A stretch of 36,344 nt of DNA from contig JBEPTZ010000036.1 in the NCBI GenBank assembly GCA_041691815.1, positions 1 through 36,344 on the forward strand, in the 5' to 3' direction. Origin of the DNA: 70-18 sp041691815 (GTDB lineage: Bacteria; Pseudomonadota; Alphaproteobacteria; Acetobacterales; Acetobacteraceae). Shown here in pieces: positions 27,448-33,868 of this stretch (positions within the stretch are counted from its first letter, which is position 1; each line of letters opens with the position of its first letter). Below the pieces are notes generated by a model. It made no database searches and was not told the origin of the DNA. It was given only the letters and a program-made list of their open reading frames with translations. The translations under genes and the position numbers were made by a program.

Positions 27448-27462
27448 TAGAGCGAGATATAG
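27443..27462 (+). repeat. 10-base tandem repeat before tsf
   Basis: CGAGATAGAG (27443-27452) is followed directly by CGAGATATAG (27453-27462), 9 of 10 identical. It sits just before the tsf ribosome site AAGGAG in the rpsB-tsf spacer. Confidence 0.75.
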
Positions 27463-27475
27463 AAGGAGAACCCCG

Positions 27476-28387
27476 ATGCCCGAGGTTACCGCGGCACTGG
27501 TGAAGGATCTGCGCGAGCGCACCGGCGCCGGCATTTCCGACTGCAAGAAGGCGCTGGTCGAGAGCGACGGCGTGATGGACGACGCGATCGACTGGCTGCG
27601 CAAGAAGGGCCTGTCGACGGCGGCCAAGAAGTCCGGCCGGGTCGCCGCCGAAGGGCTGGTGGGGGTGGTCACCACCGCCACCCGCGGCGCGATGGTGGAG
27701 GTGAACGCCGAGACCGATTTCGTCGCCCGCAACGAGGCGTTCCAGGCCTTCGTGCAAACAGTGGCGAAGGTGGCGCTGGATGTCGGCCAGGAGCTGGAGA
27801 CGATCAAGGCCGCACCCTATCCCGGCAGCGGGCGCAACGTGGCCGAGGAACTGACCCATCTGATCGCCACCATCGGCGAGAACATGGCGCTGCGCCGCGC
27901 CGTGGTGCTGCATGTGCAGCAGGGTGCGGTGGCCAGCTACGTGCATCAGGCGCTGAAGCCGGGGCTCGGCAAGATCGGCGTGCTGGTGGCCGTGGAAGGC
28001 GCCAGCGAGCAGGCGGCGCTGGAGACGCTGGGGCGCCAGGTGGGCATGCATGTCGCCGCCACCAAGCCGGAGGCGCTGGATGTCAGCGCCGTCGACCCGG
28101 CTTCGCTGGAGCGCGAAAAGGCGGTGCTGTCCGAGCAGGCGCGCGCCTCCGGCAAGCCCGAGGCGATCATCGAGAAGATGGTCGAGGGCCGCATCCGCAA
28201 ATACTACGAGGAAGTGGTGCTGCTGGAGCAGGTCTGGGTGCATGACGGCGAGAGCCGGGTGAAGGCGGTGGTGCAGAAGGCCGGCGCCAGGCTGGCCGGC
28301 TTCGCGCGCTTCCAGCTCGGCGAGGGCATCACCAAGGAGGCGGGCGACTTCGCCGCTGAAGTGGCGGCGGCCGCCGGCGTCGGCTGA
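27476..28387 (+). CDS. tsf: Translation elongation factor Ts
   Basis: The nucleotide exchange factor for EF-Tu, 303 residues. The N-terminal UBA-like domain has LVKDLRERTGAGISDCKKAL, and the core has the EF-Tu contact VNAETDFVARNEAF at about residues 76-89, both hallmarks. The C-terminal part includes KYYEEVVLLEQVWV. AAGGAG precedes ATG 27476 at good spacing. An intrinsic terminator 30 bases downstream closes the rpsB-tsf unit. Confidence 0.98.
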   Translation: MPEVTAALVKDLRERTGAGISDCKKALVESDGVMDDAIDWLRKKGLSTAAKKSGRVAAEGLVGVVTTATRGAMVEVNAETDFVARNEAFQAFVQTVAKVALDVGQELETIKAAPYPGSGRNVAEELTHLIATIGENMALRRAVVLHVQQGAVASYVHQALKPGLGKIGVLVAVEGASEQAALETLGRQVGMHVAATKPEALDVSAVDPASLEREKAVLSEQARASGKPEAIIEKMVEGRIRKYYEEVVLLEQVWVHDGESRVKAVVQKAGARLAGFARFQLGEGITKEAGDFAAEVAAAAGVG

Positions 28388-28417
28388 CGCCACTTCCGCC
28401 GCATGGACTTGTTTGGG

Positions 28418-28455
28418 GCGGGCGGGGCCTGTACGGTTCCGCCCGCTTGTTTTTT
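28418..28455 (+). terminator. Intrinsic terminator of rpsB-tsf
   Basis: A 12-bp stem (28418-28429 with 28435-28446, including two G-U pairs) has the 5-base loop TGTAC and is followed by TTGTTTTTT (28447-28455). This is the only textbook Rho-independent terminator in the window. Confidence 0.92.
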
Positions 28456-28458
28456 CGT

Positions 28459-28489
28459 CCGCCTTTCCCTCCGCCCGCCTTTCCCTCCG
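28459..28489 (+). repeat. 15-base tandem repeat in the tsf-pyrH spacer
   Basis: CCGCCTTTCCCTCCG occurs exactly at 28459-28473 and 28475-28489, a period of 16 with one C between. It is a pyrimidine-rich stretch lying between the terminator and pyrH. Confidence 0.92.
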
Positions 28490-28530
28490 TTGGCCCGCCG
28501 TGCGGCGGCCGCATGCAGCATCGGGACCCG

Positions 28531-29256
28531 ATGAGCCAGAACCTCGCCTATAAGCGCGTGCTGCTGAAAGTCTCCGGCGAGGCGCTGATGGGGACGCGCG
28601 AATACGGGCTGGACACCGAGACGGTGGGGCGGATTGCCGCCGATATCGGCGATGTGGTGGCGATGGGCGCCGAGGTGTGCCTGGTGATCGGCGGCGGCAA
28701 CATCTTCCGCGGTGTTTCGGCGGCGGCCACCGGCATGGACCGCGCCCAGGCGGATTATATCGGCATGCTGGCAACGGTGATGAACGCGCTGGCGATGCAG
28801 AACGCGCTGGAGCAATGCGGCGTGGCCACCCGGGTGCAGTCGGCGATTCCGATGGCCAGCGTCTGCGAGCCGTATATCCGCCGGCGTGCCGAGCGGCATA
28901 TGGAGAAGGGCAGGGTGGTGATCTTCGCCGCCGGCACCGGCAACCCGTTCTTCACCACCGACACCGCGGCGGCGCTGCGGGCGGCCGAGATGCAATGCGA
29001 CGCGCTGCTGAAGGGCACCCAGGTGGACGGCGTCTATTCCGCCGACCCGCGCAAGGTGCCGGATGCGGTGCGCCACCCGGAGTTGAGCTATCTGGACGTG
29101 CTGTCGCGCGACCTCGCGGTGATGGACGCCTCGGCGATCAGCCTGGCGCGCGAGAACGGGGTGCCGATCGTGATATTCAACATCCGCGCGTCCGGCGCGT
29201 TCGCCGCGGTGATGCGCGGTGAGGGCCGGTTCACGACGATCACAGAAGCCAGATAG
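28531..29256 (+). CDS. pyrH: Uridylate kinase
   Basis: It phosphorylates UMP to UDP in pyrimidine nucleotide synthesis, as a hexameric amino-acid-kinase-fold enzyme. The protein has 241 residues, the usual length. KRVLLKVSGEALMG is the N-terminal phosphate loop, VIGGGNIFRG the second Gly-rich motif, and GTGNPFFTTDTAAALRA and TQVDGVYSADPRK are also conserved. I chose ATG 28531 because MSQNLAYKRVLLK matches family starts and the length fits. An in-frame ATG at 28513 would add six residues. pyrH-frr-uppS-cdsA-dxr form a close run. Confidence 0.97.
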   Translation: MSQNLAYKRVLLKVSGEALMGTREYGLDTETVGRIAADIGDVVAMGAEVCLVIGGGNIFRGVSAAATGMDRAQADYIGMLATVMNALAMQNALEQCGVATRVQSAIPMASVCEPYIRRRAERHMEKGRVVIFAAGTGNPFFTTDTAAALRAAEMQCDALLKGTQVDGVYSADPRKVPDAVRHPELSYLDVLSRDLAVMDASAISLARENGVPIVIFNIRASGAFAAVMRGEGRFTTITEAR

Positions 29257-29286
29257 GCGGCAATACCAGCGGCGGAGGAGGCGAGC

Positions 29287-29853
29287 GTGGCGACCGAACT
29301 GAACGAGCTGAAAGAGGACCTCACCCGCCGGATGGATGGCGCGCTGGAAACCCTGCGGCGGGAATTCGCCGGCCTGCGCTCCGGCCGCGCCAACCCGGCA
29401 CTGCTGGAGCCGGTGCGGGTGGAGGCCTATGGCAGCGAGACGCCGCTGGCCCAGGTCGGCACGATCGGCGCCCCCGAGGCGCGGATGCTGACCGTCCAGG
29501 TCTGGGACCGCAGCCTGGTCAGCGCCGTTGAGCGGGCGATCCGCGATGCCGGGCTGGGGCTGAACCCGGCCTCGGACGGGCAACTGGTGCGGATCCCGAT
29601 TCCGCAGTTGACCGGCGAGCGGCGCACCGAACTCGCCAAGCTGGCCGGCCGCTACAGCGAGGGCGCCAAGGTCGCGGTGCGCGGCGTGCGGCGCGACGGC
29701 ATGGACCAGACCAAGGCGCTGGAGAAGAAGGGCACCATCAGCCAGGACGAGGAGAAGCGCTGGGCCGAGGAGATCCAGAAGCTCACCGACCAGTATATTC
29801 GCCGGGTCGACGAGGCGCTGGCCGACAAAGACCGGGAAATCAAGCAGGTCTAG
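29287..29853 (+). CDS. frr: Ribosome recycling factor
   Basis: It splits post-termination ribosomes together with EF-G. The protein has 188 residues, of standard size. Domain I coiled coils start LKEDLTRRMDGALETLRREFAGLRSGRANP (shown in parts: LRSGRANPALLEPVRVEAYG is diagnostic). The middle has IPIPQLTGERRTELAKLAGR, and the end is a charged helix ALADKDREIKQV. The start is GTG 29287 with GGAGGAGG a few bases upstream. pyrH ends 30 bases before. Confidence 0.97.
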   Translation: MATELNELKEDLTRRMDGALETLRREFAGLRSGRANPALLEPVRVEAYGSETPLAQVGTIGAPEARMLTVQVWDRSLVSAVERAIRDAGLGLNPASDGQLVRIPIPQLTGERRTELAKLAGRYSEGAKVAVRGVRRDGMDQTKALEKKGTISQDEEKRWAEEIQKLTDQYIRRVDEALADKDREIKQV

Positions 29854-29863
29854 GGAAACGCGG

Positions 29864-30622
29864 GTGACAGTGCAGGCACCGGATCCGGCCGACCTGGTCG
29901 AGGCGGCCCCGCAGCCGCCGGGGCACCCGGCGCATGTCGCGATCATCATGGATGGCAATGGCCGCTGGGCCGCGGCACGCGGGCTGCCGCGGGTGGCCGG
30001 CCATCGGGCCGGGGTGGAGGCGGTGCGGCGCTGCGTGCGGCTGGCGATCGAGGCCGGGGTCGGCTTCCTGACGCTGTACGCCTTCAGCAGTGAGAACTGG
30101 CGCCGGCCGGCCGCCGAGGTGCTGGACCTCACCGGCCTGCTGCGGCATTTCCTGCGCGCCGAGATCGCCGAACTGCACCAGCGCGGCGTGTGCCTGCGGG
30201 TAATCGGCGACCGCTCGCGCTTCGATGGCGATATCCAGCGCGACCTGCTGGCCGCTGAGCAGCGCACCGCCGGCAATACCAGCCTCACCCTGGTGGTGGC
30301 GCTGTCCTATGGCGGGCGGGCGGAGATTGTCGCCGCGGCGCGGGCGGCGGCCGAGGCGGCGCGGGCCGGGCGGCTCGACCCGGAGCAGTTGGACGAGACG
30401 ACGTTCGGGCAGTTGCTGTCCACGGCGGGAGTGCCCGACCCCGACCTGATCATCCGCACCTCCGGCGAGCAGCGGCTGTCCAACTTTCTGCTCTGGCAGT
30501 CCGCCTATGCCGAACTGGTGTTCCTCGACGTGCTGTGGCCGGATTTCGCGCAGCAGCATTTCACCGAGGCGTTGACCGAATTCGCCCGGCGCGAGCGGCG
30601 TTTCGGGGCGCGTCCTGGCTGA
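29864..30622 (+). CDS. uppS: Isoprenyl transferase (undecaprenyl diphosphate synthase)
   Basis: A cis-prenyltransferase that makes the lipid carrier for peptidoglycan and polysaccharide units. The protein has 252 residues. Catalytic motif IIMDGNGRWA has Asp30; then GHRAG, FLTLYAFSSENWRRP and, near the end, RTSGEQRLSNFLLWQSAYAE. The N-terminus has a 23-residue Pro/Ala-rich extension before HVAIIMDG. The start is GTG 29864, 10 bases after the frr stop. The frame ends at 30622, inside the conserved 5' region of the next gene. Confidence 0.96.
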   Translation: MTVQAPDPADLVEAAPQPPGHPAHVAIIMDGNGRWAAARGLPRVAGHRAGVEAVRRCVRLAIEAGVGFLTLYAFSSENWRRPAAEVLDLTGLLRHFLRAEIAELHQRGVCLRVIGDRSRFDGDIQRDLLAAEQRTAGNTSLTLVVALSYGGRAEIVAAARAAAEAARAGRLDPEQLDETTFGQLLSTAGVPDPDLIIRTSGEQRLSNFLLWQSAYAELVFLDVLWPDFAQQHFTEALTEFARRERRFGARPG

Positions 30623-30665
30623 CCCGGCGCGCCGCTCCCAGCGCTGGGGCGACCTGCGGCTGCGG

Positions 30666-31310
30666 GTGATCTCGGCCGCGGTGCTGCTGCCGGTGGCGCT
30701 GGGCTGCCTGCGGCTCGGCGGCATCGCCTGGCTGGCGCTGATCGTGGCGGCCGGGCTGGGCATGGCGTGGGAATGGTGGACGCTGTGGCGCCGCCGGCCA
30801 GGCCGGATGCCGGCGCTCGGGCTGCTGCTGGGCGTGGTCTACCTGCTGCCGGCGGTGCTGGCGCTGCTCTGGCTGCGCGCGGCGCCGGGCGTCGGGCTGG
30901 GCAATGTGCTGTTCGTGCTGCTGGTGGTCTGGGCCAGCGATATCGGCGCCTATCTGGCCGGCCGCTGGCTGGCCGGGCCGAAGCTGGCGCCTCGCATTTC
31001 GCCCGGAAAAACCTGGTCCGGCGCGCTGGGCGGCACGCTGGCGGCGGTACTGGTGGGCGTGGTGCTGCATGCCGGCTGGCCGGGTGGGCCGCTGGCGCAA
31101 GCGATCGCGGTGGCGGCCGGGCTCAGCGTGGTGTCCCAGATCGGTGATTTGTTCGAGAGCGGGGTGAAGCGCTATTACGGGGTGAAGGATTCCAGTCGCC
31201 TGATCCCCGGCCATGGCGGATTGCTGGATCGGCTGGACGGCGTGCTGGCAGCCGCCCCGGCGGCGGCCTTGCTGGCCATCTGGCTCGGCCGGGGGGTAAC
31301 ATTGTGGTGA
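30666..31310 (+). CDS. cdsA: Phosphatidate cytidylyltransferase
   Basis: It makes CDP-diacylglycerol from phosphatidate and CTP at the inner membrane, the branch point for phospholipids. The C-terminal CDS signature is intact: SQIGDLFESGVKRYYGVKD, then PGHGGLLDRLDG. Several hydrophobic helices precede it. From GTG 30666 the protein has 214 residues, short for the family. The frame is open upstream to 30576 and reads RSQRWGDLRLR just before this GTG, which looks like real CdsA N-terminus, yet there is no ATG, GTG or TTG in that part. Either a CTG (30615 or 30654) is used or the true start is 30666. dxr follows by about 20 bases. Confidence 0.9.
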   Translation: MISAAVLLPVALGCLRLGGIAWLALIVAAGLGMAWEWWTLWRRRPGRMPALGLLLGVVYLLPAVLALLWLRAAPGVGLGNVLFVLLVVWASDIGAYLAGRWLAGPKLAPRISPGKTWSGALGGTLAAVLVGVVLHAGWPGGPLAQAIAVAAGLSVVSQIGDLFESGVKRYYGVKDSSRLIPGHGGLLDRLDGVLAAAPAAALLAIWLGRGVTLW

Positions 31311-31329
31311 GCAGCAGGATGACGGAACA

Positions 31330-32544
31330 GTGAAATCTGCCGGCGCCACGGATCACCCGGCCACGACGCGTTCCGCCGTGAAGACGGTTTCGGTTCTCGG
31401 CTGCACCGGCAGCGTCGGCACCCAGACCATCGACCTGCTGCTGGCCGACCCGGAGCGCTACCGGGTGCTGGCGCTGGTCGCCGGGCGCAACGTGGCGCTG
31501 CTGGCCGCCCAGGCCCGCCAGTTGCGGCCGCTGCGCGCGGTGGTGAGCGATCCCGGCTGCCTTGCGGCGCTGCACGAGGCGCTGGCCGGCACCGGCATCG
31601 AGGTCGCCGCCGGCGCCCAGGCGGTGGTGGACGCGGCCGGGCTGCATGCCGACTGGACGATGTGCGCGATTACCGGCGCCGCCGGGCTGGCCTCCACGCT
31701 GGAGGCGATCCGCGGCGGCGGCGCGGTGGCGCTGGCCAACAAGGAGGCGTTGGTCTGCGCCGGCGAGGTGATGCTGCGCGCGGTTCGCCAGCACGGCGCC
31801 ACGTTGCTGCCGGTCGACTCGGAGCACAACGCCATCTTCCAGGCGATGGCCGGCGGCAACCACGGCGCGGTGGAAAAGATCGTGCTGACCGCCTCGGGCG
31901 GCCCATTCCGCACCGCCTCGCGCGACGACATGGCCCTGGCGCTGCCGGAAGCCGCCCTTCGCCATCCGGTCTGGTCGATGGGCGCCAAGATCAGCATCGA
32001 CAGCGCGACGCTGATGAACAAGGGGCTGGAGGTGATCGAGGCGGCGCGGCTGTTCGGGCTGGACAGCGCCCGGATCGGCGTGCTGGTGCATCCGCAATCG
32101 GTGGTGCATGGCCTGGTCTACTACCAGGACGGCAGCGTGCTGGCGCAGCTCGGCAGCCCGGACATGCGGGTGCCGATCGCCCATACCCTGGCCTGGCCCG
32201 GCCGCATCGCCACCGCGGCACGCCGGCTGGATCTGGCGGCGGTCGGGCGGCTGGAGTTCACCGAGCCCGATCTGCAGCGGTTTCCGGCGCTGCGGCTGGC
32301 GCGCGAGGCCTTGCAGGCCGGCGGCGGTGCGCCCACCATTCTCAGCGCCGCCAATGAAGTCGCGGTGGCGGCCTTCCTGCAACGCCGGCTGGGTTTCCTG
32401 GATATCGCCGACAGCGTCGCCGCGGTGCTCGATGCGCTCGGTTCGCCGCCGGCGGACAGCCTGGAGCAGGTGGTGGCGCTCGATGCCCGCGCCCGCGCCG
32501 AAGCCACCGCCGTCTGTCTGCGCCGTGCCCGGCCGGCGGCTTGA
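31330..32544 (+). CDS. dxr: 1-deoxy-D-xylulose 5-phosphate reductoisomerase
   Basis: The second enzyme of the MEP isoprenoid pathway, NADPH-dependent, 404 residues. The N-terminal NADPH loop is VLGCTGSVGTQTIDLL. ALANKEALVCAGE and LLPVDSEHNAIFQ contain the metal-binding and active-site residues, and SMGAKISIDSATLMNKGLEVIEA and VHPQSVVHGLVYY follow. The frame starts at GTG 31330. The first 16 residues are not conserved, and GTG 31378, giving MKTVSVLGCTGS, is an equally good start. The pathway links to uppS two genes upstream, which consumes its end products. Confidence 0.96.
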   Translation: MKSAGATDHPATTRSAVKTVSVLGCTGSVGTQTIDLLLADPERYRVLALVAGRNVALLAAQARQLRPLRAVVSDPGCLAALHEALAGTGIEVAAGAQAVVDAAGLHADWTMCAITGAAGLASTLEAIRGGGAVALANKEALVCAGEVMLRAVRQHGATLLPVDSEHNAIFQAMAGGNHGAVEKIVLTASGGPFRTASRDDMALALPEAALRHPVWSMGAKISIDSATLMNKGLEVIEAARLFGLDSARIGVLVHPQSVVHGLVYYQDGSVLAQLGSPDMRVPIAHTLAWPGRIATAARRLDLAAVGRLEFTEPDLQRFPALRLAREALQAGGGAPTILSAANEVAVAAFLQRRLGFLDIADSVAAVLDALGSPPADSLEQVVALDARARAEATAVCLRRARPAA

Positions 32545-32569
32545 CATGATACAGAGCCGTCTCAATATC
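32541..32569 (+). promoter_or_regulatory. Candidate promoter for rseP-bamA
   Basis: A perfect -35 hexamer TTGACA (32541-32546) overlaps the dxr stop codon. After a 17-base spacer comes AATATC (32564-32569), a modest -10. It would start transcription some 30 bases before rseP, in the 59-base dxr-rseP gap, the widest gap in this run. Confidence 0.35.
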
Positions 32570-32603
32570 CCGTCTTAACCCACTGATTTCAGAGAAACGC
32601 CCC

Positions 32604-33716
32604 GTGTTCGATTTCCTTCCTGAGTTTCTCCGCACCCCGGTGGCCTTCGTGGTGGTGCTGGGCGTGCTGGTGTTCATCCACGAGTTCGGCCACTACCTCG
32701 CCGCCCGGCTGGTGGGCGTGCATGTCGAAGCCTTCTCGATCGGCTTCGGTCACGCGCTGTACACCTGGACCGACCGCCGCGGCACGATCTGGAAACTCGC
32801 CTGGCTGCCACTGGGCGGCTACGTCAAGCTGCATGGCCAGGAACGCCCGGAAGATCAGTCCGAGGAGGCGCGCGCCGGCAGGATCGCCGGGCATACTTTC
32901 CACGAGAAGGCCATCTGGCGCCGTGCCGTGGTGGTGGCGGCCGGCCCGGCGGCGAATTTCGTGCTCGCCATCGTGCTGTTCGCCGGGCTTTACGGCGGCG
33001 TCGGTCAGCCGGTGGTCGCCCCGGTGGTGGGCGAGGTGGTGGCCGGCTCGGCGGCCGCCAGCGCCGGCCTGGTGGCCGGTGACCGGGTGCTGGAGATCGA
33101 CGGCAAGAAAATCAAGCTGTTCGAGGACCTGCAACGTGTGGTGGCCGCCAATCCCGGCACCAGACTGCAGATGCAGGTGCGTCGCGGCGACGCCGACCTG
33201 GCACTCTCGGTGACGCCGAAGCCGGAGCAGTCCGGCGGGCGGACCATCGGCCTGCTGGGGGTGCGCGGCAGCGTGACCGAATTCACCCCGATCCCGGCCT
33301 GGGAGGCGCTGCCGCTGGGTGCGGCGCAGACCTGGGACATTACGGTCAAGACGCTGGCCGGCCTGTGGACCATGGTCAGCACCAACAAGGGCGCCGACGA
33401 CCTGGGCGGGCCGCTGCGAATCGCCCAGATGTCCGGCCAGGTGGCGCAATACGGCTTCACCAGCCTGCTCAGCTTCATCGCGGTGCTGAGCGTCAATCTG
33501 GCGCTGATCAACCTGTTTCCGATCCCGATCCTGGACGGCGGGCATCTGGTGTTCTTCGCTGCCGAAGCGGTGCGCGGCCGGCCGTTGCCGCCGCGGGCCC
33601 AGGAATACGGCCTGCGGGCAGGCTTCGCGCTGCTGATCGGCCTGTTCGTCTTCGCCACCTGGAACGATCTCGGCCATCTCGGCCTGTTCCGCTGGATGGC
33701 CGGATTGGTCGGCTGA
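32604..33716 (+). CDS. rseP: Site-2 intramembrane zinc metalloprotease RseP
   Basis: An inner-membrane protease of the RIP type. Relatives cut anti-sigma factors in the envelope stress response and clear signal peptides. The protein has 370 residues. The zinc motif HEFGH is at residues 26-30 in the first helix. A single PDZ domain spans about residues 125-195 (GLVAGDRVLEIDGKKI); E. coli RseP has two. The third metal ligand motif is NLFPIPILDGGHL near residue 305. The GTG start has a weak ribosome site (CAGAGAAA). It lies directly before bamA, the usual order. Confidence 0.96.
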   Translation: MFDFLPEFLRTPVAFVVVLGVLVFIHEFGHYLAARLVGVHVEAFSIGFGHALYTWTDRRGTIWKLAWLPLGGYVKLHGQERPEDQSEEARAGRIAGHTFHEKAIWRRAVVVAAGPAANFVLAIVLFAGLYGGVGQPVVAPVVGEVVAGSAAASAGLVAGDRVLEIDGKKIKLFEDLQRVVAANPGTRLQMQVRRGDADLALSVTPKPEQSGGRTIGLLGVRGSVTEFTPIPAWEALPLGAAQTWDITVKTLAGLWTMVSTNKGADDLGGPLRIAQMSGQVAQYGFTSLLSFIAVLSVNLALINLFPIPILDGGHLVFFAAEAVRGRPLPPRAQEYGLRAGFALLIGLFVFATWNDLGHLGLFRWMAGLVG

Positions 33717-33812
33717 AGAAGCCCCGGGGTGCGGTGATGTGCGACGTCATGGTTGACGGCCGCCGCCGCCGCCTGTAGCGCGTGTCGGCTGGTAGGGTTA
33801 AGCTGGCCGGGT

Positions 33813-33833
33813 CGGGGAGCGCCGTTCTCCCCG
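33813..33833 (+). other. Hairpin in the bamA leader
   Basis: CGGGGAG (33813-33819) and CTCCCCG (33827-33833) pair perfectly around a 7-base loop, about 20 bases before the bamA ribosome site. No T-run follows. It may affect translation or RNA stability. Confidence 0.45.
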
Positions 33834-33868
33834 GGCCGCCGCGACGCCGCAGTGAGGAGTTCCGGTCT

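Noticed and set aside
33737..33778. 13-codon frame MCDVMVDGRRRRL between rseP and bamA
   Set aside because: Very short, no convincing ribosome site and not coupled to the bamA start.
33782..33868. bamA start at GTG 33782
   Set aside because: No ribosome site, and it would bury the signal peptide behind 29 Arg/Gly/Pro-rich residues; TTG 33869 has GAGGAG at proper spacing.
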